NCBI GenBank assembly: GCA_018622495.1
Contig: CP076021.1
Coordinates: forward strand, 124,001-188,000
From: Mycoplasmatota bacterium
GTDB lineage: Bacteria > Bacillota_I > Bacilli_A > Acholeplasmatales > Acholeplasmataceae
DNA length: 64,000 nucleotides
Reading direction: 5' to 3'
Under the pieces are notes generated by a model that saw only the letters and a program-made list of their open reading frames with translations, made no database searches and was not told where the DNA came from. Position numbers and translations under genes: made by a program. Of this stretch, positions 30,458 to 39,241 are shown in pieces; the first letter of the stretch is position 1, and every line of letters starts with the position of its first letter.

Positions 30458-31437
30458 GAAACAGTCACCTCACTTACTAAAGCTTCTAACAGTTCATCAA
30501 TAAGCGCTCTAGAACCTGATGCTCCAGTTTCTAAATCTGTATTATCATTTACTACAGATGATATTTCTAATAATGTCTTACCTATAAAGGCATCTAAATA
30601 ATCAAAATTATTATCCATAAAATTAATTGTGTGTCCATAAACATCTTCAGGCATATATATAGCATCAATTTGATTATTTTCATCCATGATAACTTTTAAT
30701 GTAATTGAACCAGTTGCAGTACCATCATAACTTTCATAATCACCTTCACCAGTGACTGTATAGATATAACCATTTGGTACTTCAGTTGAAGAAGTAATGT
30801 TTTCTAATGAAGAAACATGCTCTTTTGCAACAAAATTATCATTAGTTTCTAAAACATAACCTTCACCTAAATATGCAACTAATGGATCTGAATTAACAGG
30901 TTCTGCAGTATTCTCAAATGAAGTTGCAATTTCTGTTAATATTTCAATCATTGTTGTTCTACTAAATGATGCACCACCTTGTAAATCTCCATCAGGTGCT
31001 AACGCTGTTATGTTTGTACCAATGTATAATGCTAAATTCGATCTTGTACGATCTAAATATAGTGTTTGATTTAATGTTAAGAACTCTGCTCCTAAGATTT
31101 CTCCATCAGGTGCAATCGCTATAACAATGGTCATATCACCATATCCGTTTGTTTTACTTGCTTTATAAATATATCCGATTAAGTTGCCACTAGCATCAAA
31201 ACCTTCAACTTTTTCAGAGATTGTATCACCATCATTATCAATTGATAATGCTGTATAATCAGATAATCCATTAAGTACTGCTTGATAAGACTCAACAGTA
31301 GCTAATCTTTCATTTTCTTCAATAATAGGTTCTGTCCACGCATTTATTGAACCAATAAAAATACCACATGCAATCGCAATTAATGTTAATACGTAAGTAT
31401 AATGAAGCATTGGATATTTACTAAATAGATTTTTCAT
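30454..31437 (-). CDS. RnfG-type flavoprotein 2 (paralogue, TGAS flavin site)
   Basis: The 327 residues start at the ATG overlapping the rnfD stop (ATGA, 31434-31437); the longer frame into rnfD is spurious. There is an N-terminal anchor (about 13-33). Two FMN_bind-like domains are visible, each ending in a candidate flavin motif: GDLQGGASFSR (about residue 155) and DLETGASGSR near the C-terminus. Both have Ser rather than Thr as the acceptor. It is clearly a tandem paralogue of the following gene and shares an ATGA overlap with it. Confidence 0.87.
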   Translation of the reverse strand: MKNLFSKYPMLHYTYVLTLIAIACGIFIGSINAWTEPIIEENERLATVESYQAVLNGLSDYTALSIDNDGDTISEKVEGFDASGNLIGYIYKASKTNGYGDMTIVIAIAPDGEILGAEFLTLNQTLYLDRTRSNLALYIGTNITALAPDGDLQGGASFSRTTMIEILTEIATSFENTAEPVNSDPLVAYLGEGYVLETNDNFVAKEHVSSLENITSSTEVPNGYIYTVTGEGDYESYDGTATGSITLKVIMDENNQIDAIYMPEDVYGHTINFMDNNFDYLDAFIGKTLLEISSVVNDNTDLETGASGSRALIDELLEALVSEVTVS

Positions 31438-32513
31438 GCGAATACACCTCCTGCAGCTAATGACACAAAGACTGCAATAAGAACGAAGACGCCTGCGAAG
31501 ATTCCAGCAAATTTCCATGTGTATTTATTTTTTGCCCAACTTGGATAATCAATAAGTGGTACAAATATATTTGCAAATAATAATGATGATGCAACACCTT
31601 CAGCATATGAGCCCCAAGTTCTTATTAATACAACAAATGTCCCAATGATTAAACCATATATCAAACGACCAGGTCTTGTTACTGGTGCAGTTACTGGATC
31701 AGTAGCCATAAATGTTACACCAAATAATAATCCACCTGAGAATAAGTTGTATAAAACAAAGTTAAACCAATTATCATCATATTTAAATATACCAACTAAT
31801 GATATTAACACTAAGAATGTTAATGCAGTTGATAAGACAATACGATAATCAGCAGTTTTTCTAATCAATAGATACGCTAACCCAATTAAAATAGGTATAG
31901 CACTAACTTCACCCATTGTCCCTGGTATAAATCCAAAGAATAAATCACTAATTGGATAACTATTTAATACATCAGGGAAACCTGCACCGCTTTTCAATGC
32001 TGATAATGCAGTTGCTCCAGCAACCATATCAACATCAGCATATGCAGATGCAAACATACCAGCTAATGCAATTGAAATAAAACGACGTCCAGCAGCAGCA
32101 ATATTAAATATATTACTTCCTAAACCACCAAACAACATCTTAACAACAACAATAGCAAACACCGCACCAACAACAACAGCATATATCGGTAACTTAGATG
32201 GTATAACCATCGTATAGATAACCGCACTAACTGCAGGTGCTGTTACATTATTAATTGTGTAAGTTTGAAATCTTGATTTTAATTTTTCTTTACGTGTATT
32301 ACCCTTAGCTTTATGCATCATGCCAAAAGCAACCGCTTCTAGTCCAATCATAATCACTAAGTTTAATGCAAGACGAATGACTGCATCCCAACCGAATCTA
32401 TAAAATGCAAATATCACAACAGGTGATAATGCAATTAAGACGTCAATCATCATGCGTTTTGTATTTGAGTCTTCCTTACGTATGTAAGGGCTCGTTTGTT
32501 TAACGAATTCCAT
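31434..32513 (-). CDS. rnfD: RnfD electron transport complex subunit
   Basis: RnfD is the membrane subunit that carries covalent FMN and probably forms part of the ion path. The 359 residues have about nine membrane segments. It begins SPYIRKEDSNTKRMMIDVLIAL, typical of the family, and contains GGLLFGVTFMATDPVTAPVT (about 267-286), the flavin-site region. The stop overlaps the rnfG2 start. Confidence 0.94.
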   Translation of the reverse strand: MEFVKQTSPYIRKEDSNTKRMMIDVLIALSPVVIFAFYRFGWDAVIRLALNLVIMIGLEAVAFGMMHKAKGNTRKEKLKSRFQTYTINNVTAPAVSAVIYTMVIPSKLPIYAVVVGAVFAIVVVKMLFGGLGSNIFNIAAAGRRFISIALAGMFASAYADVDMVAGATALSALKSGAGFPDVLNSYPISDLFFGFIPGTMGEVSAIPILIGLAYLLIRKTADYRIVLSTALTFLVLISLVGIFKYDDNWFNFVLYNLFSGGLLFGVTFMATDPVTAPVTRPGRLIYGLIIGTFVVLIRTWGSYAEGVASSLLFANIFVPLIDYPSWAKNKYTWKFAGIFAGVFVLIAVFVSLAAGGVFA

Positions 32514-32521
32514 ATTACCTC

Positions 32522-33820
32522 CTATTTACTCGCAAAGCGTTTTGCGAGGCGCATATAATCTGTTAAATGAATCTTAGAAGGACATACGTAAGAGCATAAT
32601 CCACATTCGATACATTTATTGACTTCTAATGTGTTTATCATATCTTTATCTCTTGACTTGTAAGCATTCATGATTTGAGTCGGTTGAATATCTACAGGAC
32701 AAGAATATACACAAGATGCACAGTGAATACATGGTTCTTACGTATATACATCAGCGTTATTAGCAATTAAACTTGTTGTTGTATGTGTCATTACAATATC
32801 ATCTTGAGTTACATTAACACCCATCATAGGGCCACCTAAAATAAGTACTTTGTTTTGATCAAGATCTTTGTAACCACCAGCTATTTTTATTAAATCAGAT
32901 ACAAGTGTACCAATACGCGCTCTAAAGTTTTTATTATGAATACCATTACCACTAATTGTAAATAATCTTTCAAAGACTGGTAAACCGTTTTTAACAGCTT
33001 CGTAAACACTTGCTAGTGTTGAAACGTTAAAATTTAATACACCATAATTTGCAAGAATTTCACCTTGAGGGATTTTAATGCCAGCAGCATTTTCAATCAT
33101 TTCAAGTTCCCATCCTTGTGGATAGTGATTACCAACTTCAACAACTTCGATATCATAATTTGAAAATTGTCTTAAGCAAAAATTAAGTCTTTCTTTGATT
33201 TCTTTATACTTTTCTTTAATTGCGATAATACCTTTAGGTGCACCGCTTGCTTTCATTGTATAAATTAAACCTTGAATAATTTTTGAAGGTTCGTGAAGCA
33301 TTAATCCATAGTCAGCAATTAAATAAGGTTCACATTCAACACCATTTGCAAAAACAATGTCAATTTTCTTATCCGTTTGTAATTTAATGTATGTTGGAAA
33401 AGCACTTCCTCCTAATCCAACTAACCCTGCTTCTTTAACTATCTCAACAAATTCAGATTTAGTTAATGCATCAATTTCTTCATCAGTTCTTTCTTTAATT
33501 GATTCATGCAATTCATACTTTTTATCATTTTTAACAATTAAACAATCGACTAATTTCCCACTTTGATCGATATGTTTTTCATAACCTACAACTTCCCCAC
33601 TTACTGTTGAGTGAATTGGTTGCTCAAAAAATGCACCTTTTCTTGTTCCAATTTCTTCACCGACTTTTATAAATTGTCCACCAATAACACAAGTCTCGCC
33701 TTCTGGGCATCTTGCACTTGTTACAGGATAATATAAGTATTCTGCATCTAAATAGTGTTCAATTGGTAAAGCTTTTAATTCTTTTTTGCCATCAGGAATA
33801 TATTTTGTTTTAGCAATCAT
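32522..33820 (-). pseudogene. rnfC: RnfC electron transport complex subunit interrupted by an in-frame TAA
   Basis: RnfC holds the NADH/FMN site and two 4Fe-4S clusters. The frame runs 360 residues (GLGGSAFPTYIKL and FANGVECEPYLIADYGLML are family motifs, about 146-184), then hits TAA at 32738-32740. The same frame continues without any shift: EPCIHCASCVYSCP and CIECGLCSYVCP, ending RLAKRFASK and TAG. The stop therefore separates the flavin domains from both iron-sulfur clusters. A single base (for example GAA or AAA to TAA) explains it. The start overlaps the glyA stop as ATGA. Error, decay or readthrough cannot be told apart here. Confidence 0.88.
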
Positions 33821-35070
33821 TCAACTGCTCCTTTCTCATATAGCGGATAGTTTTCAGTAAGTTTAATCACTTCATCTTTAATCGCCATTAATTTTTTATT
33901 GTCATTTCTATATTTTAAAGCATCATCAATAAGATGAGCGACTTTAATCATATCTTGTTCATTTAATCCTCTTGTTGTTACAGCAGGAGTTCCAAGTCTT
34001 ATACCACTTCCATATGCAGGTTTTTCTTTGTCATATGGAATCGTATTTTTATTACATGTTATATTAACACTTCCTAAAACATCTTCAGCGATATTTCCGG
34101 TTATGTTATATTTATCTTTTACATTGACTAAAACAATATGGTTGTCAGTACCATCAGATATAATCTTATATCCTAAACTTTTAAGTGTTTCTGCTAATCT
34201 TTTCGCGTTTTTTACCACTTGTTGTTGATAATCAATAAATGCAGGCTCTAAAGCTTCTTTAAAAGCAACACCTTTCGCAGCAATCACATGAACTAATGGT
34301 CCACCTTGAATGCCTGGGAAGATTGCTTTATCTATTTTTTTAGAAATTTTTTCATCATTTGTTAAAATGATTCCACCTCTAGGGCCTCTTAATGTCTTAT
34401 GTGTTGTTGAAGTAACAACATGTGCATAAGGCAATGGTGATGGATGACATTTAGCAGCAACTAATCCTGCGATATGCGCCATATCAACTAATAAGTAAGC
34501 ACCAACTTCATCAGCAATTTCTCTAAACTTCTTAAAATCAATAATTCTTGCATATGCACTTGCACCTGCAATAATTAATTGTGGTTTAACTTCTAAAGCG
34601 ATTTTTCTAACTTGCTCATAATCTATACATTCAGTTTCTCGATCAACACCGTAAAAATGTGAATGATAAATTTTACCTGAGAAATTCAAGCTAAATCCAT
34701 GCGTTAAATGACCGCCCTCACTTAAAGACATACCTAATATAGTATCTCCTGGTTTAATTAACGCTTGATATGCAGCCATATTTGCTTGTGAACCAGAATG
34801 TGGCTGTACATTAACAAACTTTGCATCAAATAGTTTTTTTAATCTGCTTCTTGTTAATTCTTCAATTTCATCAACAAATTCACATCCACCATAATAGCGA
34901 TGTTTAGGATATCCTTCAGCATATTTATTTGTCAATATTGAGCCTTGTGCTTCCAAAACAGCTTCTGAAGCAAAATTTTCAGAAGCAATGAGTTCTAAGT
35001 GCGATTCTTGTCTATGTTTTTCTCTCATAATGTATTGATTTATGTCTACATCATATTTATTTAGTTTCAT
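33817..35070 (-). CDS. glyA: Serine hydroxymethyltransferase
   Basis: GlyA is the PLP enzyme that interconverts serine and glycine, exchanging a one-carbon unit with tetrahydrofolate. The 417 residues show [16 protein letters not shown] (about 23-38), the PLP-Lys motif [16 protein letters not shown] (about 221-236) and [13 protein letters not shown] (about 347-359). Length is normal. Its stop overlaps the rnfC start as ATGA, so it is the first gene of the rnf operon; upstream is the yebC terminator. Confidence 0.97.
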   Translation of the reverse strand: MKLNKYDVDINQYIMREKHRQESHLELIASENFASEAVLEAQGSILTNKYAEGYPKHRYYGGCEFVDEIEELTRSRLKKLFDAKFVNVQPHSGSQANMAAYQALIKPGDTILGMSLSEGGHLTHGFSLNFSGKIYHSHFYGVDRETECIDYEQVRKIALEVKPQLIIAGASAYARIIDFKKFREIADEVGAYLLVDMAHIAGLVAAKCHPSPLPYAHVVTSTTHKTLRGPRGGIILTNDEKISKKIDKAIFPGIQGGPLVHVIAAKGVAFKEALEPAFIDYQQQVVKNAKRLAETLKSLGYKIISDGTDNHIVLVNVKDKYNITGNIAEDVLGSVNITCNKNTIPYDKEKPAYGSGIRLGTPAVTTRGLNEQDMIKVAHLIDDALKYRNDNKKLMAIKDEVIKLTENYPLYEKGAVE

Positions 35071-35123
35071 AGCGTGACTCCTCGATTATCTCTGGTTTAT
35101 TATAACATAATAGATTTCAAAAT

Positions 35124-35159
35124 AAAAGATAAGTCATAATCTTTTATGACCTATCTTTT
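35124..35159 (-). terminator. Strong terminator between yebC and glyA
   Basis: Arms AAAAGATA-GTCATAA / TTATGAC-TATCTTTT pair over 16 positions with one mismatch and a 4-base loop. It lies 16 bases past the yebC stop and the minus-strand T-run follows. It separates ppa-yebC from the glyA-rnf operon. Confidence 0.85.
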
Positions 35160-35175
35160 CTATTAATTATAAGGG

Positions 35176-35892
35176 TTATAATTTAACATTGTGATAGACA
35201 TCTTGAACATCATCTAAGTTATCTAATAAACTCATTAATCTATCATATTTTTCTTTATCTGCTTCGCTTAATTCCGCATCAATCATCGCCATCCACATGA
35301 TTTCATCTGTATCAAATTCTAATTCAGGATATTGATCTAAAAATGCAGTTTTAATCGCATTATAATTTGATGCTTCACTAAGTACAGTAACACCATCTTC
35401 ATCTGCTTCAATTTCATCAGCATCTAAATCATTTAATACTAAAACTTCTAATACTTCTTCTTCAGACAATCCTGGAATTGTAAATACAGCTTGATGATTA
35501 TATTGATGAACCACAGAGCCAGTTACACCAAGTTTACCACCAGTCTTTGTGAAGCAGTTTCTAACTTCAGCAATTGTTCGATTCACGTTATCCGTTAAGC
35601 ATTCAACTATAAATGTTGAACTTCCAGGTCCAAAGCCTTCATAACGGGCTTCGGTATAGTTATCATCACTTCCGCCTTTCGCTTTATCAATAGCTCTTGA
35701 TATAACATCAGCAGTGACTTGTTCTTTTTTCGCTTTTTGAATGATACGTTTTAAGTTAGCGTTCAATTCAGGATCTGGAACACCTGACTTTGCAGCCATA
35801 TAAATTTCTTTTCCATATTTTGCATATAACTTACTTTTAGCAGCTGCAGTTTTTTCCATTGCAACTTTTCTTACTTCATGTGCTCTACCCAT
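35176..35892 (-). CDS. YebC/PmpR family protein (YeeI-type)
   Basis: YebC proteins were named as transcription regulators; recent work shows some act on stalled ribosomes at proline-rich sequences. The 238 residues begin MGRAHEVRKVAMEKTAAAKS, which is the YeeI/YebC2 subgroup rather than the M-A-G-H-S-K-W-type start. NANLKRIIQKAKKEQ and YEGFGPGSSTFIVECLTDN are family motifs. It follows ppa by 18 bases. Confidence 0.92.
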   Translation of the reverse strand: MGRAHEVRKVAMEKTAAAKSKLYAKYGKEIYMAAKSGVPDPELNANLKRIIQKAKKEQVTADVISRAIDKAKGGSDDNYTEARYEGFGPGSSTFIVECLTDNVNRTIAEVRNCFTKTGGKLGVTGSVVHQYNHQAVFTIPGLSEEEVLEVLVLNDLDADEIEADEDGVTVLSEASNYNAIKTAFLDQYPELEFDTDEIMWMAMIDAELSEADKEKYDRLMSLLDNLDDVQDVYHNVKL

Positions 35893-35910
35893 TTATATTC
35901 ACCTATCTTA

Positions 35911-36441
35911 TTATTTATTAAATTTTTCATTATATGTTTGTATACATTGTGAAATAATTTTTCTTGCAGATTCTGGACCTTCAACATCCAAGATATATGT
36001 TTTCTTACCTTCAAGTGATTTATACACTTCAAAGAAATGTCCCATTTCAGTTAATAAATGACTTGGAAGTTCACTAATATCTTTATATTGTGTAAGTGAT
36101 GGATCACCAAATGGAATCGCAATAATCTTTTCATCAATTTCATCTGAATCAATCATTTTCATTACGCCAATCGGATATACTTCAACAATACTTAATGGTT
36201 CTATGTCTTCTTGACATAAAACTAAAACATCAAGTGGATCATTATCTCCAGCATATGTTCTAGGAATAAATCCATAATTTGCAGGATAATGCGTTGATGT
36301 AAATAATATACGATCTAAAATAATCATTCCTGTTTCTTTGTCTAATTCATATTTTTTCTTTGAACCTTTAGATATCTCAATACACGCAACAAATTTTTCT
36401 GGTGTAATTCTTTTGGGATTAATGTCGTGCCAAATATTCAT
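35911..36441 (-). CDS. ppa: Inorganic pyrophosphatase (family I)
   Basis: Ppa hydrolyses pyrophosphate and pulls biosynthetic reactions forward. A GTG 12 bases upstream is in frame, but the ATG at 36441 has AAGG 9 bases before it. The 176 residues contain EISKGSKKKYELDKETGMI (about 22-40), NYGFIPRTYAGDNDPLDVLV (about 55-74) with the D-x-D-P-L-D metal site, and later catalytic residues. It is directly downstream of a guanine riboswitch and terminator, an unusual arrangement. Confidence 0.96.
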   Translation of the reverse strand: MNIWHDINPKRITPEKFVACIEISKGSKKKYELDKETGMIILDRILFTSTHYPANYGFIPRTYAGDNDPLDVLVLCQEDIEPLSIVEVYPIGVMKMIDSDEIDEKIIAIPFGDPSLTQYKDISELPSHLLTEMGHFFEVYKSLEGKKTYILDVEGPESARKIISQCIQTYNEKFNK

Positions 36442-36492
36442 TATATAATTCACCTTTTTCCTTTACATATCTATTTTAGCAAAATAGCCACG

Positions 36493-36520
36493 AAAAAAAC
36501 ACCCCCAAAAGTGGATGCTT
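36493..36520 (-). terminator. Riboswitch terminator in the ppa leader
   Basis: The stem GCATCC / GGGTGT (minus strand) with an 8-base loop is followed by seven T. It lies between the aptamer and ppa. The 5' arm and loop (CCACTTTT) can instead pair with AAGTGG at 36602-36607 just after the aptamer, which would act as an antiterminator. Confidence 0.7.
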
Positions 36521-36608
36521 TTTTCTATAGCAATCGAAAATGTTACTTACCCCTCTTGCCCTTGTTAGTATTTTAACTATCGTTTGGATACGTTATAAAT
36601 CCCACTTC

Positions 36609-36682
36609 ATAATCGTAGTCATGATGTTACGGCACCATGGTAGATACGTCATCACCCCTATTAGATGACTTATACGACAATT
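36609..36682 (-). ncRNA. Guanine-type purine riboswitch aptamer upstream of ppa
   Basis: The minus strand shows the purine-aptamer consensus: P1 5' strand TGTCGTATAAG, P2 loop around AATAGGGG, junction ATCTACC, P3 ATGGTG-CCGTAA-CATCAT, then GACTACGA closing P1. The specificity base is C (GACTA, not GATTA), so guanine or hypoxanthine is expected. The J2/3 base U is retained, unlike 2'-deoxyguanosine riboswitches. A -10 TATAAT (36695-36700) lies just upstream. The stretch between aptamer and terminator (about 36530-36600) holds an AT-rich hairpin (GTTA/TAAC) but nothing else recognised. Confidence 0.88.
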
Positions 36683-36726
36683 AAATACACTTTTATTATA
36701 ACAATTTTTCAAGTATAAAGTAAAGG

Positions 36727-37590
36727 TCAAAAAGATTTAATTTTACTTTCTTGATGTTCTAAATAAAGTTCAAAGGTATTTTCTAATAATCCATAGATTG
36801 TCATTGGCCCGACACCGCCTGGTACAGGTGTAATCATTGAAGCTATTTTGCTAACTTCATCAAAATCAACATCTCCAATTAATTTACCATCAACACGGTT
36901 AATACCGACATCAACAACAATGACACCAGACTTAACCATTTCTTTTGTTAGTATATGAGGTCGCCCGGTTGCAACGACAATAATATCAGCATTTATTGTA
37001 TGTGATTTTAAATCTTTAGTTTTAGAATGACACACTGTAATCGTTGCTCCTCTGTCCATCAACATTCTTGCAACAGGAAAGCCAACAATATTTGATCGAC
37101 CAATAATAGTTGCATTCATACCTTCAACATTAATTTGATAAAAATCTAATAGTCCAATAATTCCTTTTGGTGTAGCTGGATATATCGTTTTCTTGTGCTG
37201 ATATAAATACCCTTGGTTAACCACATGAAATCCATCAGCATCTTTTTCTCTAGAAATTAAATCAATTAAATAATTTTCATCTAAATGTTTAGGTATTGGT
37301 AATTGTAATATCATAGCATCTATTTGTTCATCTTGATTTAATTCTACAATAAGCGTCTCTAGTTCAAATTGACTAACGTCTTCTTTTAAATGATAGAGCT
37401 TATAATCTATACCAACAAGCTCACACGCTTTCTTCTTACCTTTAATATATGAAAGACTTGCTGGGTTATCCCCTACAAGTATAACCGCTAAACTAGGCGA
37501 TTTACTATATTTTTCGGATGCTTTAACTATTTTATTTTTCAATGTTTCTTTTAATGCTTTAGATGCTTTTCTTCCGCTTAATAACATCAT
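36727..37590 (-). CDS. folD: Methylenetetrahydrofolate dehydrogenase/cyclohydrolase FolD
   Basis: FolD converts methylene-THF to formyl-THF through two activities. The 287 residues show PSLAVILVGDNPASLSYIKGK with the catalytic Y-x3-K (about 33-53), MILQLPIPKHLDE, and the NAD(P)-binding IIGRSNIVGFPVARML (about 162-177). The C-terminal PVPGGVGPMTIYGLLENT is diagnostic. It follows fhs in the same direction and precedes the riboswitch leader. Confidence 0.97.
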   Translation of the reverse strand: MMLLSGRKASKALKETLKNKIVKASEKYSKSPSLAVILVGDNPASLSYIKGKKKACELVGIDYKLYHLKEDVSQFELETLIVELNQDEQIDAMILQLPIPKHLDENYLIDLISREKDADGFHVVNQGYLYQHKKTIYPATPKGIIGLLDFYQINVEGMNATIIGRSNIVGFPVARMLMDRGATITVCHSKTKDLKSHTINADIIVVATGRPHILTKEMVKSGVIVVDVGINRVDGKLIGDVDFDEVSKIASMITPVPGGVGPMTIYGLLENTFELYLEHQESKIKSF

Positions 37591-37604
37591 ATATATATCA
37601 CTCC

Positions 37605-39191
37605 TTAGATTAATTCTCCATTTTGATCAACTTTCATTTTTAAGGCTCTTGGTTCTTTATTTAAACCGGGCATCGTCATAATACCTTTTGTTAATGCAAC
37701 AAAGAACCCTGCACCTAGAGATGGTTTAATTGATGATATTTCTAAAATGAAATTTTTTGGTCTACCAATCATTTTCTTATCACCTGACAATGATAAGTGT
37801 GTCTTTGCCATACATACTGGTAATACCCAACCTTGTTCTTCATATGATTTTAATTGTTCAAATGCGCGTTTTGAAAATGATACTGAAGCAGCACCATAAA
37901 TAGAAGTTGCTACTTTTTCTATTTTCTCTTTTGTGCTAAGTGATTGTTCATATGTAGATTTAAAATTTGATGGTTTCTTAACTTCTTCTTTAACTAAATT
38001 TGCAAGTTCAACCATACCTTTTGCCCCATGAATAAATCCATCTGCAAATGCTAATTGATGTCCATTATCTTTTGCCCATTTTTTCATGTATTTGACTTCA
38101 GCTTGTGAATCTTCACTAAAATGATTTAGTGCGATAACATAATTTAATCCAAAATTTTCTATATTTTCAATATGTTTTTCTAAATGGGGCATACCTCTTT
38201 TTAAAGCTTCTAAATCTTCTTTATGATAATCCATAGATTGCCCATGTGACTTAAGCGCTCTAATGGTTGCAACTAGTACAACTAAGTCTGGTGATTTAGG
38301 TAAATGCGGCACTTTAAGATTTAAAAATTTTTCCATACCAAGATCAGCACCAAATCCGGCTTCTGTAATCGCATAGTCCCCAAGTTTTAAAGCCATCTTA
38401 GTTGCATTAATGGAATTGCATCCATGTGCAATATTTGCAAACGGACCTGCATGAACAAAAGCGGGTACACCATCAATTGTTTGTACTAAATTTGGTTTAA
38501 TTGCTTCTTTTAGTAATAAAACCATTGCATCCGCACAACCAATATCTTTAACAAATAATGCTTTTTTATCTTCATCATATGCAACTAATATATGATTTAT
38601 GCGATATTTTAGATCTTCTAAATCCTTAGCAAGTGCTAATATTGCCATGATTTCACTTGCAGCAGTAATCATAAAACCATCTTTTCGTGTAGTTGTTTCA
38701 ATCTTTCTTAATGCACGATCGTTCATATCTAATGCACGTTTCCACACAACACGTTTAATACGGAGTTCATTACCTTGATATATATGATTGTCAATGACTG
38801 CACTTAATAAATTATGTGCAGCAGTTATTGCATGTAAATCACCTGTAAAATGCAAGTTGATTGCTTCTTCTGGAATAATAATAGATTCCCCCCCACCAGT
38901 TGCTCCACCTTTTAGTCCAAAAACAGGTCCTAAACTAGGTTCACGAAGTGCGAGTATTGGTTTTTCTCCAATTTCATTTAATCCTTGTGCTAAACCAATT
39001 GAAATAGTTGTTTTTCCCTCACCTGCAGGTGTTGGATTTATTGCAGTAACAAGTATAAGATATCCTTCTTTTTCATGTTTTAATCTTTTTAACACATCCA
39101 AAGAAACTTTAGCTTTATCGTTGCCATAAGGTTCAAGTTCGGTATCTAAAATACCAGCTTTTTTAGCCACATCAATAATTTGGTTCATCAA
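37605..39191 (-). CDS. fhs: Formate-tetrahydrofolate ligase
   Basis: Fhs joins formate, ATP and THF to make 10-formyl-THF. The 528 residues show the phosphate loop TPAGEGKTTISIGLAQGL (about 53-70), REPSLGPVFGLKGGATGGG (about 83-101) and NLHFTGDLHAITAAHNLL. Length is slightly below the usual ~555. It stands downstream of the pfl genes, whose formate it would use, and just before folD. The AGGAGGATATTG ribosome site is strong; the second ATG is equally possible as start. Confidence 0.97.
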   Translation of the reverse strand: MMNQIIDVAKKAGILDTELEPYGNDKAKVSLDVLKRLKHEKEGYLILVTAINPTPAGEGKTTISIGLAQGLNEIGEKPILALREPSLGPVFGLKGGATGGGESIIIPEEAINLHFTGDLHAITAAHNLLSAVIDNHIYQGNELRIKRVVWKRALDMNDRALRKIETTTRKDGFMITAASEIMAILALAKDLEDLKYRINHILVAYDEDKKALFVKDIGCADAMVLLLKEAIKPNLVQTIDGVPAFVHAGPFANIAHGCNSINATKMALKLGDYAITEAGFGADLGMEKFLNLKVPHLPKSPDLVVLVATIRALKSHGQSMDYHKEDLEALKRGMPHLEKHIENIENFGLNYVIALNHFSEDSQAEVKYMKKWAKDNGHQLAFADGFIHGAKGMVELANLVKEEVKKPSNFKSTYEQSLSTKEKIEKVATSIYGAASVSFSKRAFEQLKSYEEQGWVLPVCMAKTHLSLSGDKKMIGRPKNFILEISSIKPSLGAGFFVALTKGIMTMPGLNKEPRALKMKVDQNGELI

Positions 39192-39205
39192 TATCCTCCT
39201 AAAAG

Positions 39206-39230
39206 AAAAAGTACCGTATAAGGTACTTTT
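39206..39230 (-). terminator. Terminator/attenuator between pflA and fhs
   Basis: The stem AAAAAGTACC / GGTACTTTTT-like (arms 39206-39215 and 39221-39230) with a 6-base loop closes the pfl transcript. It lies only 15 bases before the fhs start codon, inside the fhs leader. A TATAAT at 39231-39236 (minus strand) could serve fhs. Confidence 0.7.
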
Positions 39231-39241
39231 ATTATATCATA

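Noticed and set aside
30454-31518. Longer start for the second rnfG (extra 27 residues)
   Set aside because: The extra part lies within the rnfD coding region in another frame and the internal ATG forms an ATGA overlap followed by a normal membrane anchor.
36609-36682. 2'-deoxyguanosine riboswitch, as known in Mesoplasma
   Set aside because: The J2/3 segment reads ATCTACC with the U kept, and the loop and junction fit the ordinary guanine class.
36441-36726. T-box, THF or ZTP riboswitch in the folD-ppa gap
   Set aside because: No T-box GGTGG sequence and none of the THF/ZTP conserved loops; the purine aptamer consensus fits far better.
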